Below are positions 1 through 9,442 of a DNA stretch of 64,000 nucleotides, piece by piece; position 1 is the stretch's first letter, and each line of letters opens with the position of its first letter. Source of the DNA: Legionella moravica DSM 19234 (lineage in GTDB: Bacteria; Pseudomonadota; Gammaproteobacteria; Legionellales; Legionellaceae). Where the stretch lies: the NCBI RefSeq assembly GCF_000423305.1, contig NZ_AUHS01000014.1, positions 62,001-126,000 of the forward strand, in the 5' to 3' direction. The translations under genes and the position numbers were made by a program. The notes under the pieces were generated by a model. The model was not told the DNA's origin and searched no databases. It was given only the letters and a program-made list of their open reading frames with translations.

Positions 1-3000
1 TCCCTGTTTTCTTCCGTTGCACGATTAAAGACGCTAATTGGTCTTCCAGCTCTTTAGAAAAATGCCCTTTCAGAACAACATTCTTGCCTTCAGATAAAGC
101 ATCAAGCAACCAGGATGAACGTTGATGAAATTCAAACTGAAGCACGGCTTCATTCAATCGTCCGTCAACACGAGTCAGTAAATCAGAAACCATTAATTCC
201 GATACATCAATAATATGCCAATTCTGTTGCGATGCTGCCAACAGGGAAAGCGTTACATCACTATCCGTACTGTGTATGACTTCAGTTGGGGAAGGAAGAG
301 CCGGATGCCAATTCGTCCGTTCCACAGGATTCACTACAGTATTGAGTTCCAATGAATCAGGAAGTGATGCTCCCTGAGCACACTGCACTCTTAATCTGAC
401 TTGATGCTTTTGGCATTCAGTCAAAATCCTGGCCCAGTCATCTAATGAAATGGAGCGAGTGAGCATCACATCCAGAGTACTGCGCTGTGCCTGCTCGATC
501 AACCCCGGCTCTTTTCTTAAACTGCAATCACTGGCTTCAGGGCGGTAAAAATGAAAATAATTAGCCAGACGGTGAGGATTAAGAACATGAGGAACCTCAT
601 TTCCGCTGGTGTCCTCATCGGATAAATAATCGACCTGAAGCCATTTTTTTAATTCATTCAGGGCATATCCCTCTTGTTTATTCAGTTGGAGAAGAGCTGG
701 GACAGGAATGGAACTGCCGGGAAAATAGCGTGTTCCAGGATAACAGGCTTCCATCCAAAACAGATTAAAATCCTCATCATCCCAAGGGCCATTTTGAATG
801 GTGATGAGTCGTCCTTGCAGATTGGACAAAGCTCCTTCCTGAAACGTCAAATGAGAACCATCCAGATCCCAACGACCTAACAAGCGCTCTTTCCAATCAC
901 TGGCATTGAATAAATTAATCACCAACCCCGCAGCAGCTTCCTCATCGATGGCGGTAGCTAACGGCGGGACCGATTGTTCTAATTGTTTTGCAGGGATGGG
1001 ACAGCGCTCTTTGGTGTTAAATCGCGAATAAAAATCATCCCCCTGATAGCAATCCGGTTTACTGGTATTGTACAAACCAATTATCTGGATGTGTTCAGGC
1101 ACTGGTGTTCCATCGGCATAGCCCTGTTCATCAAGCAGCGCGTTAAAGCGGACGATATCCTCAGCAGAAAATTGCTCGTAATTCACCAGGAGTACCGGTG
1201 ATTCCAGCCGATAATCCTCGGATAAAAAATCATGAAGCGGACCACCCGGTCCTTTACGTAAAATACCACGATTATTGAGATCTCGTTGAATAAAAGAGGC
1301 AGAGCAGATTAAATCATCCGGGGAATGGATGTAATACACGGGTCTATTGTTTAAATGACATTGTCTTTGTAACGCAAGCCGCAGTGCGTGCACCGATGTC
1401 GTAGAGCCAAGTTCAATCAAATGCTTTTTAGAATCGGCAGGGTGTAACACCTGCTGACAATATCCCTCCAGCGAATTGACTGATTTTGAAGGTTTATGCC
1501 AGGTTTTCAATACCTGCTCAAAATAATTACTATCCGAACTGCTTCTAAGAACGTCAATGAGTGTATTAGTCTGTTCCGAAGGTTGCGACGGCGCCGGACA
1601 ACCCATTATTTCAAAAAAAGAAGAATGATTTTTAGGGCCTGATCTGAGCAATATGCTAATGCCCTGCTGTTTTTGTTCCGGAGTCAGCCGTTTCATGCTT
1701 TGGTCCAACATGGCGGAATAATCATCTGGACACACACTTCGCAATTGAGCTAATAAACTACAGGTCAACTCCAGAGTGTGAGGAGTATTAAGCCCTCTGA
1801 ACCATGCAGGAATGCCCTGTAAATCGTTGAGCAACAGACCATGAAGTGCATCAGCACTAAATTGAAAATCCACGGGGATGAGGTCTAACAACTGCTTGGA
1901 ATTTTGATTGCAAATTAAATGAAACAATCCACCATGTTGAATGAACTGATTGGGATCACGAATTTCGGGAACTATGACATCACGGTCCATTTCAATACGA
2001 ATCAACCTACCTAAATCGGTATGAATATGGTGCATGAGTTCCGTTGTGGAAACGGACTTAACCCCCTCTTTGTTGTTAGGGTTATAAATCAGCCACCGAC
2101 CATCCTCGATTAAACGGATGCAGAGCGCATGCCAGAAATTGGATAGGATGCATCCTTGGTGCAACTTGATTTTGAGAGGATTTTGAAACAGGTCGTCCTC
2201 TAAGCCAGAAAAGAGTATTGAGGATATCCAATCATCGACATCATCATCGTTCAACTGAAGGCGAGAACCAAAAGTGCTGTCATTTATTGAATTGCTGACA
2301 AGAAAGTGCTCCAGACTGTCTCCAATGTATTGTTTATTCGATTGCTTATTAAACTGATATTGCTGGATGGCCCCCCAAAGACATTTAAAATCATTCTTTA
2401 ATTCGTCACTAATTGTGGATAGCTGGCCATCCCAAATCTGCAATCGAATGATAAGCTCATTCCACTCCTCAAGAGTACTTCTTTGAAACAAATGACTTAA
2501 AGCAGTACAAATTCCATCCTGAATTTTGGGTATGTACTGTGTGTTGATTTGCTTTAAACTGAAGTATTGTGAGAGCTTTTCAATAATCATGTTTTGATCT
2601 ATTGATGAACTCTTGCCTTTGAATTGAAATTTAAAATCTTCCGGTGTCGGTTCAAAGTCTTTGTAGTCTGCAAGATTATGTTCCGAACCCCGATCATCAT
2701 CACTACACTGCTGATAATCACTATCATAATCGTCTTCATCTTCATCTTCATCATCCCATCGATAATACACATCAAGATCGGGGTACTCGCTGGCTACTGT
2801 TTCACTAAACGTGGTACTAATATTAATGCATAAAATTAAACTGAGTGCTTTGAGGTTTGTCGCAGTCTCTACGATTTTCAAAACGGATTCTCGACTGATG
2901 GTTCCATTAACATCACTCAAATCAACCGCCTCAAGCTTCTTGCACGATGCAACATCAAAGTCCAGTTCAAATCTACCCGTGGAGGTATTCTTGATAAATC

Positions 3001-4486
3001 CAAGCCTTTTGAGGTTAGGGAAATACTGAAGCAACCTTTTTAAACTCTCTTCTTTTGGAAAATGAGACTCTGTGATAATGAGTTCTTCAATCTGTTCCAA
3101 ACACAAAGCATTCTGTTCTGGAAGATTGACAAAATTAAAATCATTAAGATGAAGACACTTAAGGTTCGTTAATTTATCACTCAAAAAGACAGAGACACTC
3201 TCATCCCAAATCAGGCCAGATAAACAAAGATATTCAAGCCGGCTCAATGCATCTTTGTTGATTTTATCCAATTCAAAAGAACCGTCCATTTTCTTATATG
3301 TCATGTCTCCCAGGGTAAGTTTTTTTAAATTGGGAGTTATCGACAGAAAGGAATTTAGTTCATCAGTAGTTAAAGCTGTGTCCATGAAGTCCATTTCTCT
3401 CATGTTGAAACATTGAGGAATATCTAATAAATTGACCCCATCAATGGCACCAGCATCTCTTATTGTGCAGTTAACAAAAGAAAATTGTCGAATCGATTGT
3501 GCTTGATCCTTCAATAATTGAAATACTTGTTTTAATGAGATTCTCCCCAGGAGTATTTTCAAAGATTCTAATTGAACCCCTTGGGTATTCAGAGCCGATT
3601 TTGTTTCCATCCACCGAATTGTAAGCTCTTTAAGATTGGGAGCGGCTCTTATAAAGCCATCGGCCTGTTTGATGTTTTTTTCTACACTTAGATAAATCAG
3701 ATTCTTCAAATCAAATTCGGCCAGATTAATAGTACTTTCAGGCGAATGAAAATGAAGTTGTTCTAAAGATGATGCATTGGATAATAGTTCCAACCACCGT
3801 TCCTGAGTATAAGCCGCTGGAGTAGGATTAATAATTTTCAGGCACTTTATGTCATTAATACCAGGAAATGCATTCTTAAAGCAGTCAAATTTAATAGTGG
3901 ATTCTTCTGGCAATATGTCCTCAATCAACACATTTAATGGTGGATTTAATTGCTCAAGAGACTCTTTAAGGATTAATCTGTCTTCTTCATTGAGCCTCAT
4001 ATAATCGCTTAAATTAAGCGTACGAGGGGCATTAGGCTCTTTGCTGCCGATCAAGCGATCAACCCAATAATCATCGAGAATGAAGGTTTCATCCTTAGAC
4101 ATTCGATGTTGCGTCGCGGCTTTAATGGTAAGATCTTCCGGATGTGTCATTCGGATAAATGATCGAACATCCTTTCGTTCGAGGTTCATTATTTCATCTC
4201 TTGATAAGGGATAAATTTGACCAAGTTGTTGAATGTATATGGAAAAACCCTGTTCCATTAACTGCAGTAATGCTTCCTCAACGACTGTAATTTTATAATA
4301 GGGCCATTGTTCCGCAGTCCAATCACTCAGAATAAGCTTTTTAGGTTGCCGCACAAAACTGGATGGTACTATCCATGGGGCTTTAGACTGGATGAGTTTA
4401 TTGACGTCCAAAACATCGGTTGGCATGTGGCTATAAGCAGGTTTTGTCTGCGACAGCGTGTAATAAAACTCAACGGGGATGCTCAT
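1..4486 (-). CDS. Large leucine-rich-repeat protein with papain/YopT-like motif set; candidate Dot/Icm effector (3' end beyond window)
   Basis: The frame opens at an ATG at 4486 and stays open to the left edge, giving at least 1495 residues with the C-terminus missing. Residues about 185-570 hold irregular leucine-rich repeats (recurring NLKxLxL segments), followed by an acidic run (DDEDEDEDD, near 578-590). A second region has a Cys in DGICTALSHLF (Cys660), a His in NFWHALCIRL (His786) and an Asn in WLIYNPNNKEG (Asn802). Order and spacing match papain-like cysteine proteases of the YopT type. From about residue 1025 there is an AAA-like fold with a degenerate P-loop (GSTTSVHAL) and Walker-B/sensor-1-like strands (SPVLLVNYEQF, IQIIGLYN). 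I do not recognise a named gene. Size, LRRs and the Legionella context suggest a translocated effector; this is inference. Confidence 0.8.
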   Translation of the reverse strand, partial: MSIPVEFYYTLSQTKPAYSHMPTDVLDVNKLIQSKAPWIVPSSFVRQPKKLILSDWTAEQWPYYKITVVEEALLQLMEQGFSIYIQQLGQIYPLSRDEIMNLERKDVRSFIRMTHPEDLTIKAATQHRMSKDETFILDDYWVDRLIGSKEPNAPRTLNLSDYMRLNEEDRLILKESLEQLNPPLNVLIEDILPEESTIKFDCFKNAFPGINDIKCLKIINPTPAAYTQERWLELLSNASSLEQLHFHSPESTINLAEFDLKNLIYLSVEKNIKQADGFIRAAPNLKELTIRWMETKSALNTQGVQLESLKILLGRISLKQVFQLLKDQAQSIRQFSFVNCTIRDAGAIDGVNLLDIPQCFNMREMDFMDTALTTDELNSFLSITPNLKKLTLGDMTYKKMDGSFELDKINKDALSRLEYLCLSGLIWDESVSVFLSDKLTNLKCLHLNDFNFVNLPEQNALCLEQIEELIITESHFPKEESLKRLLQYFPNLKRLGFIKNTSTGRFELDFDVASCKKLEAVDLSDVNGTISRESVLKIVETATNLKALSLILCINISTTFSETVASEYPDLDVYYRWDDEDEDEDDYDSDYQQCSDDDRGSEHNLADYKDFEPTPEDFKFQFKGKSSSIDQNMIIEKLSQYFSLKQINTQYIPKIQDGICTALSHLFQRSTLEEWNELIIRLQIWDGQLSTISDELKNDFKCLWGAIQQYQFNKQSNKQYIGDSLEHFLVSNSINDSTFGSRLQLNDDDVDDWISSILFSGLEDDLFQNPLKIKLHQGCILSNFWHALCIRLIEDGRWLIYNPNNKEGVKSVSTTELMHHIHTDLGRLIRIEMDRDVIVPEIRDPNQFIQHGGLFHLICNQNSKQLLDLIPVDFQFSADALHGLLLNDLQGIPAWFRGLNTPHTLELTCSLLAQLRSVCPDDYSAMLDQSMKRLTPEQKQQGISILLRSGPKNHSSFFEIMGCPAPSQPSEQTNTLIDVLRSSSDSNYFEQVLKTWHKPSKSVNSLEGYCQQVLHPADSKKHLIELGSTTSVHALRLALQRQCHLNNRPVYYIHSPDDLICSASFIQRDLNNRGILRKGPGGPLHDFLSEDYRLESPVLLVNYEQFSAEDIVRFNALLDEQGYADGTPVPEHIQIIGLYNTSKPDCYQGDDFYSRFNTKERCPIPAKQLEQSVPPLATAIDEEAAAGLVINLFNASDWKERLLGRWDLDGSHLTFQEGALSNLQGRLITIQNGPWDDEDFNLFWMEACYPGTRYFPGSSIPVPALLQLNKQEGYALNELKKWLQVDYLSDEDTSGNEVPHVLNPHRLANYFHFYRPEASDCSLRKEPGLIEQAQRSTLDVMLTRSISLDDWARILTECQKHQVRLRVQCAQGASLPDSLELNTVVNPVERTNWHPALPSPTEVIHSTDSDVTLSLLAASQQNWHIIDVSELMVSDLLTRVDGRLNEAVLQFEFHQRSSWLLDALSEGKNVVLKGHFSKELEDQLASLIVQRKKTG

Positions 4487-4804
4487 TTTTAATCTCACAA
4501 TGTGTCATTTATCAAGTCATGCCACCTTATTATCTCAGCAGATGGAACTTTAATAGTCCTAACCGTTCCACTGGAAAAAAGATGCGCCACAAAATCCTCT
4601 GACTCAAATTATCAAACGGTATCTGTTCTAAAATAATACAGGTCACACATTAAGAAATAATGAAAGTTGGCAGTAAATAATTAATAACGGTTATTTATTT
4701 TTTTAATGGCTTTTCTCCCTATCATGACTTGAATGCTTGGGTCGGATTGATAATTTTATCATAACAGCCTCGAAAAAAATCAGCTGTCCAGCATGAGTTA
4801 GACC
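4487..4804. other. Intergenic region, no clear gene
   Basis: AT-rich spacer between the divergent LRR gene and the panB region. Short frames exist but lack ribosome binding sites and do not look like protein. It must hold the promoters for both directions. I see AT-rich stretches such as TTGATAATTTTATCATAAC near 4747 but no convincing -35/-10 pair. Confidence 0.5.
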
Positions 4805-4935
4805 ATGCTTCAGCCGTGTCTGGTGAAAGAATTACAGCCTGGATATTCAAATTTATATCAATACACTATAAGATTACCGAGATGCACTGACCCCTCGGGC
4901 AGTGACTTTATTCATTATTTTGGAGGACTTGATCC

Positions 4936-5013
4936 ATGAGACAGGTACCTGATACAAAGTCTTTAAACTCGATTCAAATCACATTCTTCACCCATACAGG
5001 GAGAAGTCTATGA
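4936..5013 (+). CDS. Putative 25-residue leader ORF coupled to panB
   Basis: An ATG at 4936 lies 9 bases after a strong Shine-Dalgarno (GGAGG, 4922-4926) and opens a 25-codon frame. Its TGA (5011-5013) overlaps the panB ATG (5010-5012). A further 44-codon frame (4805-4939) ends in the same ATGA manner over this ATG, but it has no good ribosome binding site. The peptide shows no recognisable family and no run of a single amino acid typical of attenuators. It may be a coupling ORF or a decayed gene end; expression is unproven. Confidence 0.35.
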   Translation: MRQVPDTKSLNSIQITFFTHTGRSL

Positions 5014-5798
5014 AAATTCATGATTTTAAAATGAACAAACAGGCAGGTAAAAAAATTTCCATGCTGACCTGTTACGATTATCCCTCTGCCTGCATCATCG
5101 CTGAATCGAATATCGATTGCGTTTTAGTTGGCGATTCCGTAGCAATGACCGTTCATGGGCATGACACGACCATCATGGCGACCATCGAGATGATGGAGCT
5201 GCACACGAAAGCAGTTGCCCGTGGCTTGAAACAGCAATTTTTAGTAACCGATCTTCCCTTTTTAAGTCATAAACTCGCTCTATCTGAAACGATTGATCAG
5301 GTAAAACGCCTTTTACAGGCCGGAGCCCACGCCATAAAGATTGAAGGAGCCGATGAAGATACCTGCAAAACCATATCCTATCTGGTCAAAGCAGGTATTC
5401 CTGTGATGGGTCATATTGGCTTAACCCCTCAATCTATTCACCAACTGGGTGGCTACAAAATCCAGGGAAAAAATCAGGAACAAGCCGATCGCTTGGTACA
5501 ACAGGCAATCGCTTTGGAACAAAGCGGCTGTTTTGCCTTGGTCATTGAATGTGTTCCCCAAAACCTTGCTAAAACCATCACCAATTCACTCGATATTCCG
5601 ACTATAGGAATTGGCGCAGGATCTGATACCGATGGGCAAGTGCTGGTATGGCATGACATGCTGGGGTTGCAATCCACATTCACCCCCAAGTTTGCAAAAA
5701 AATACACTCAAGGCAAAGACATCTTTCTTGATGCAATCAATGCTTATGTTCAACAGGTACAGCACGTTAATTTTCCAACCCCTGAATATGCCTTTTAA
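5010..5798 (+). CDS. panB: Ketopantoate hydroxymethyltransferase
   Basis: Transfers a hydroxymethyl group from methylene-tetrahydrofolate to 2-oxoisovalerate, the first step of pantothenate synthesis; cytoplasmic. The 262 residues match the family length (264 in E. coli). Metal and substrate residues are in place: VGDS with Asp42, Asp81 in TDLPF, Glu112 in KIEGA, and a distal acidic residue in IECVP. The glycine-rich GIGAG near the C-terminus is also typical. GGGAGAAG precedes the ATG, which overlaps the stop of a short upstream ORF. panC follows after 11 bases, so the two are almost certainly co-transcribed. Confidence 0.97.
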   Translation: MKIHDFKMNKQAGKKISMLTCYDYPSACIIAESNIDCVLVGDSVAMTVHGHDTTIMATIEMMELHTKAVARGLKQQFLVTDLPFLSHKLALSETIDQVKRLLQAGAHAIKIEGADEDTCKTISYLVKAGIPVMGHIGLTPQSIHQLGGYKIQGKNQEQADRLVQQAIALEQSGCFALVIECVPQNLAKTITNSLDIPTIGIGAGSDTDGQVLVWHDMLGLQSTFTPKFAKKYTQGKDIFLDAINAYVQQVQHVNFPTPEYAF

Positions 5799-5809
5799 GA
5801 GAATCGCTC

Positions 5810-6568
5810 ATGCACATTTTTCATAACATTGATGAGTGGATAAATTGTCGCAACAGTTTATCCACCGAACTTAGCTTGGGATTTGTCCCAACCATGGGCA
5901 ACCTGCATGCCGGACATGCCTCCTTATTGTCCAAAAGCAGGGAAGAAAATGATCGTACCATCTCCAGTCTGTTTATAAACCCCACTCAATTTAACAATCC
6001 TGATGATTTTAATCATTATCCAAAAACGTTGGATGCTGATCTCGAATTAATGGCTCAATCCGGAGTGGATTTTTGTATTTTACCCACTGACAAAGAGATG
6101 TATGCTGATGGTTATACTTATCAGATCCAAGAAAATAAGCTGTGCCAATTAATGGAAGGCAAACACCGGCCAGGCCATTTTAATGGTGTTCTAACTGTGG
6201 TCATGAAATTACTGCACATAACACGCCCCACCCGGGCGTATTTTGGTGAAAAGGATTATCAACAGTATTTGCTCATTCAAGGCATGGTCAAAGCCCTGTT
6301 CATGAATGTTGATATTAAAGCGTGTCCAACAGTGCGAGAAGACAGTGGTTTGGCCTACAGTTCACGAAATAACCGTTTATCAAGTGAGCAAAAAAAACGT
6401 GCCGAGAAGTTTGCACAGATATTCCATCAGAACAAACCTTGTGTAATGATAATAAAAGAATTAGAAGAACAAGGAATCACTGTGGAATACGTTGAAGAAT
6501 ACCTTGGCAGGAAATTTGCTGCAGTGTTTATTGATGAAATACGTTTAATTGATAATTATCAAATCTGA
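5810..6568 (+). CDS. panC: Pantothenate synthetase (pantoate-beta-alanine ligase)
   Basis: Condenses pantoate and beta-alanine with ATP. The nucleotidyltransferase HxGH motif is HAGH (residues 33-36) after PTMG. The adenylate-binding region GEKDYQQ and the KMSKS-like SSRNNRLS segment are present. At 252 residues it is about 30 shorter than E. coli PanC, with the loss in the C-terminal domain, though the catalytic domain is complete. The TGA shares one base with the next ATG (TGATG at 6566-6570), indicating translational coupling to the downstream ATPase gene. Confidence 0.96.
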   Translation: MHIFHNIDEWINCRNSLSTELSLGFVPTMGNLHAGHASLLSKSREENDRTISSLFINPTQFNNPDDFNHYPKTLDADLELMAQSGVDFCILPTDKEMYADGYTYQIQENKLCQLMEGKHRPGHFNGVLTVVMKLLHITRPTRAYFGEKDYQQYLLIQGMVKALFMNVDIKACPTVREDSGLAYSSRNNRLSSEQKKRAEKFAQIFHQNKPCVMIIKELEEQGITVEYVEEYLGRKFAAVFIDEIRLIDNYQI

Positions 6569-7101
6569 TGATCCAGACTAATTGGTATGTCATTACAGGC
6601 GCACCTTCGTCGGGTAAAACGACCTTAATTAACCAATTAGCAACTTCTGGCTATACCATTGCTCCTGAAGTCGCGAGGGACTACATTGAAGGATTATTAG
6701 AATCAAACCTCACTCTGGATAATATAAAACAGGATAACTTGCGACTTCAAAGGGGAATACTGGCTATCGCGCTAAAAAGAGAGCGGCGATTACAAACCAA
6801 TCAACTCATTTTTTTTGATAGAGGAACACCCGATAGCCTGGGTTATTTTCGCTACTATAATATCAACGCAGATCAAGTGACTCACTCGTGCCAGCGTATT
6901 CGCTATAAAAAGCTGTTCTACTGCCATCAGTTGCCTTTGGAACATGATGCAGTCCGGGTGGAAGATGATTCGAGTGCCCTAAAGATAGGGGAATTAATCT
7001 ACGAAGCCTATGATCATTTAGGCTATGAACTGATTGAGCTTCCCGCGGTATCGGTCGAGCAGCGTATGTCCATTATTTTGTCTCATCTACCCGGAAAATA
7101 G
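6568..7101 (+). CDS. Small AAA-family ATPase/kinase-like protein of unknown role
   Basis: A 177-residue protein with a clear P-loop (GAPSSGKT, residues 11-18) and a Walker-B-like IFFDRGTPDSLGYF near residue 85, the pattern of the NadR/AAA_28 group of small nucleotide-binding proteins. The N-terminal ITGAPSSGKTTLINQL followed by VARDYIE resembles NadR-type ribosylnicotinamide kinase domains, but no substrate can be assigned. It overlaps panC by one base and is probably the last gene of the pan operon. It ends 18 bases before the convergent biotin carboxylase gene. Confidence 0.85.
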   Translation: MIQTNWYVITGAPSSGKTTLINQLATSGYTIAPEVARDYIEGLLESNLTLDNIKQDNLRLQRGILAIALKRERRLQTNQLIFFDRGTPDSLGYFRYYNINADQVTHSCQRIRYKKLFYCHQLPLEHDAVRVEDDSSALKIGELIYEAYDHLGYELIELPAVSVEQRMSIILSHLPGK

Positions 7102-7119
7102 ATAAGCACAAGCTCTGGG

Positions 7120-8541
7120 TTATGAATTTTGGCTGTACATTGCAATAGCTGCTGCAATTACTGCCGCTTTATGATTAGGTAATGATTTGTTTGAATATTT
7201 TAACCATTCAGGATGAGAATCAATCAGATGGGTCGTCAATCGCCCCTCCTGAAACTCTATGGATTGAATCATTTCAAGATAGTACGAAATAGTCGTCTTA
7301 ACCCCAAACAGGCGCATTTCTTCCAAGGCACGGCGCGATCGATGCAATACTGAAGGCCAGTCAAGAGCCCAAACAGTGAGTTTGGCACATAAGGAATCAT
7401 AATCTGGGGGAATGGTATATCCGGTATAAATGGCACTGTCAGTACGCACACCTGGCCCACCCGGAGCATAGTAACGAGTTACGCGACCAAAACTGGGTAA
7501 AAAATCATTCTGTGGGTCTTCTGCATTGATACGAAATTCTATGGCATACCCTCTGGAAATAATCTGTTCCTGATTCATTGATAATGGTTCGCCTGCAGCG
7601 ATCCGAATTTGTTCTTGTACAATATCAACCCCAGTAATTTGTTCGGTAACGGGATGCTCAACCTGTAAACGAGTATTCATTTCCAGAAAATACACGTTAT
7701 TTTCATCATCCAAAATGAATTCGACAGTACCTGCGTTGGTGTATCCCACTTCTCTAGCGCCTTTAAGGGCATAACTAAAAAGAAGCTCCCGAGTTTGTGG
7801 ATCCAGATTGGGCGAGGGAGCTATTTCTACCAGCTTCTGATGGCGGCGTTGCACGGAGCAATCTCGCTCAAATAGATGCAGCACCTTTCCATAATGATCC
7901 GCCAGAATTTGAACTTCTATATGGCGAGGATTTTTAATAAATTTCTCCATATAAATGTGCGCATCACCAAACGACTTCTCTGCTTCAGATTGCACCCGTT
8001 CAAATTGTTGTGTGACCTGACTTGCATCATGGCATAATCGGATCCCTCGACCACCACCACCGAACGTAGCTTTGAGCATCACTGGATATCCCAGTTTTTT
8101 TGCGCAGGCAAGGGCATCATCAATTGAATCAAGATTACCCTCACTGCCCGGAATAGTAGGTATGCCTGCTTCTTTCATAGCATCACGGGCAGCAATCTTG
8201 GAACCCATCGTTGCTATTACAGAAGAAATTGGACCAATGAATACAATTCCTGCCTCTTCACAGTCTTTGGCAAATTCCGCATTTTCAGATAAAAAACCAT
8301 ACCCCGGATGGATGGCTTCACATCTGGAAGCCTTCGCACATTCAATAATCCGTCGACCATTCAGATAGGCTTCAAGTGGTTTTTTACTTAAGCAATGAGA
8401 ATGAGACGATCGTTTTACATGCAGCGCAAATCGATCCGCCTCACTATGAATTGTCACAGTGGATATACCGAGTTCCTTACAGGCTCGCACAATACGCAAT
8501 GCGATCTCGCCACGATTGGCTATGAGGATTTTTTTAAACAT
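7120..8541 (-). CDS. Biotin carboxylase (PycA/AccC-type subunit)
   Basis: ATP-dependent carboxylation of a biotinylated partner. The 473-residue protein starts MFKKILIANRGEIALRIVRA and has the ATP-grasp core: KATFGGGGRGIRL, EKFIKNPRHIEVQ, ERDCSVQRRHQK and EMNTRLQVEHPVTE with the catalytic Glu and Arg. Length and C-terminal extension fit the separate biotin carboxylase subunit of two-part pyruvate carboxylases (about 471 in Pseudomonas) slightly better than classical AccC (449). No biotin carrier or transcarboxylase gene is next to it, so the acceptor cannot be read from context. A dienelactone hydrolase gene lies 21 bases upstream on the same strand. Confidence 0.92.
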   Translation of the reverse strand: MFKKILIANRGEIALRIVRACKELGISTVTIHSEADRFALHVKRSSHSHCLSKKPLEAYLNGRRIIECAKASRCEAIHPGYGFLSENAEFAKDCEEAGIVFIGPISSVIATMGSKIAARDAMKEAGIPTIPGSEGNLDSIDDALACAKKLGYPVMLKATFGGGGRGIRLCHDASQVTQQFERVQSEAEKSFGDAHIYMEKFIKNPRHIEVQILADHYGKVLHLFERDCSVQRRHQKLVEIAPSPNLDPQTRELLFSYALKGAREVGYTNAGTVEFILDDENNVYFLEMNTRLQVEHPVTEQITGVDIVQEQIRIAAGEPLSMNQEQIISRGYAIEFRINAEDPQNDFLPSFGRVTRYYAPGGPGVRTDSAIYTGYTIPPDYDSLCAKLTVWALDWPSVLHRSRRALEEMRLFGVKTTISYYLEMIQSIEFQEGRLTTHLIDSHPEWLKYSNKSLPNHKAAVIAAAIAMYSQNS

Positions 8542-8562
8542 GAAGTCCCTTAAAGCTATTCA

Positions 8563-9273
8563 TTAAAAAATCTCATGCAGAAAGTGACGCATGGCCAATA
8601 ATGAACGTTGTTCCGCCAATGAATCAAACACCAATCCCAATGACGCATCATGGGCCTGAGGATTGGTAAATGCATGCTGAACATGTCCATACATATGAAC
8701 TTGCCAATCGACTTTAGCTTCTGTCATTTCCTGACAAAAAGCATGCACTTGCTCGGGTTTGACCATAGGATCATCATAACCATGTAAAACCAAAATTTTC
8801 GCTTTAATGTGTTCTGATTCAAGATGCTCGGGTTTATTTAAAATACCATGAAAAGTCACAACACCGCGAAGGTCAGCGCCACTGCGTGCCAAATCAAGAG
8901 CGCATAACCCACCAAAGCAAAAACCAATTACCGCAATTCTGGATTTATCCACTTCAGGTCGTGCTGCCACGGCATGATATGCAGCAAGCAAGCGCTCCCT
9001 TAACAAGGCGCGATCACCAACCAAAGGCTGCATTAAAGCCATTTTTTCCTCATTGGTTACACCCAGGCGACCCTGACCATACATATCCAAAGCGAATCCA
9101 ATATACCCCATTTCAGCAAGCATTTTTGCTTTTTGGCACGCAAAATCATTACGGCCAGTCCAGTCATGAGCAACAATCACTGCCGGGCGTGGAGTGGTGA
9201 TCTGGTCATCGAAGGCTAAAAATCCATGCAATTCCTCAGCCCCATGATGATAGATACAATTTGCTTCATACAT
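8563..9273 (-). CDS. Dienelactone hydrolase family protein (copy 1)
   Basis: A 236-residue alpha/beta hydrolase with the dienelactone hydrolase triad: Cys119 in the nucleophile elbow GFCFGG, Asp in HGYDDP (about 167) and His200 in GHVQHAF. The ATG at 9273 gives a family-typical length. The natural substrate is unknown; most bacterial members are not in aromatic degradation clusters, and none is present here. It is closely related along its length to the protein at 34686-35402, so the two are paralogues. It is likely co-transcribed with the biotin carboxylase downstream. Confidence 0.92.
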   Translation of the reverse strand: MYEANCIYHHGAEELHGFLAFDDQITTPRPAVIVAHDWTGRNDFACQKAKMLAEMGYIGFALDMYGQGRLGVTNEEKMALMQPLVGDRALLRERLLAAYHAVAARPEVDKSRIAVIGFCFGGLCALDLARSGADLRGVVTFHGILNKPEHLESEHIKAKILVLHGYDDPMVKPEQVHAFCQEMTEAKVDWQVHMYGHVQHAFTNPQAHDASLGLVFDSLAEQRSLLAMRHFLHEIF

Positions 9274-9355
9274 ATTCTGTCCTTATAAATAATGATTAAA
9301 ATAGTCTAGGACAAATAGAATAAAAGTCCAGTCATTCAAGAACGATAATTCATTT

Positions 9356-9387
9356 TAGGGCGTGTTGACAATTGTCAACACGCCCTA
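9356..9387. repeat. Perfect 32-bp palindrome
   Basis: Each 16-base arm is TAGGGCGTGTTGACAA and the centre has no spacer. It contains two back-to-back TTGACA hexamers and shares the TGTTGACA core with inverted repeats at 28910 and 55641. It lies between the 127-residue unknown gene and the dienelactone hydrolase gene. There is no T-run after it on either strand, so it is not a typical terminator. Confidence 0.85.
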
Positions 9388-9442
9388 ATGGACTTCGCTT
9401 TGAAAACCTTGAAAGTGAATGATGTGTTACCGGACCCCAAAC

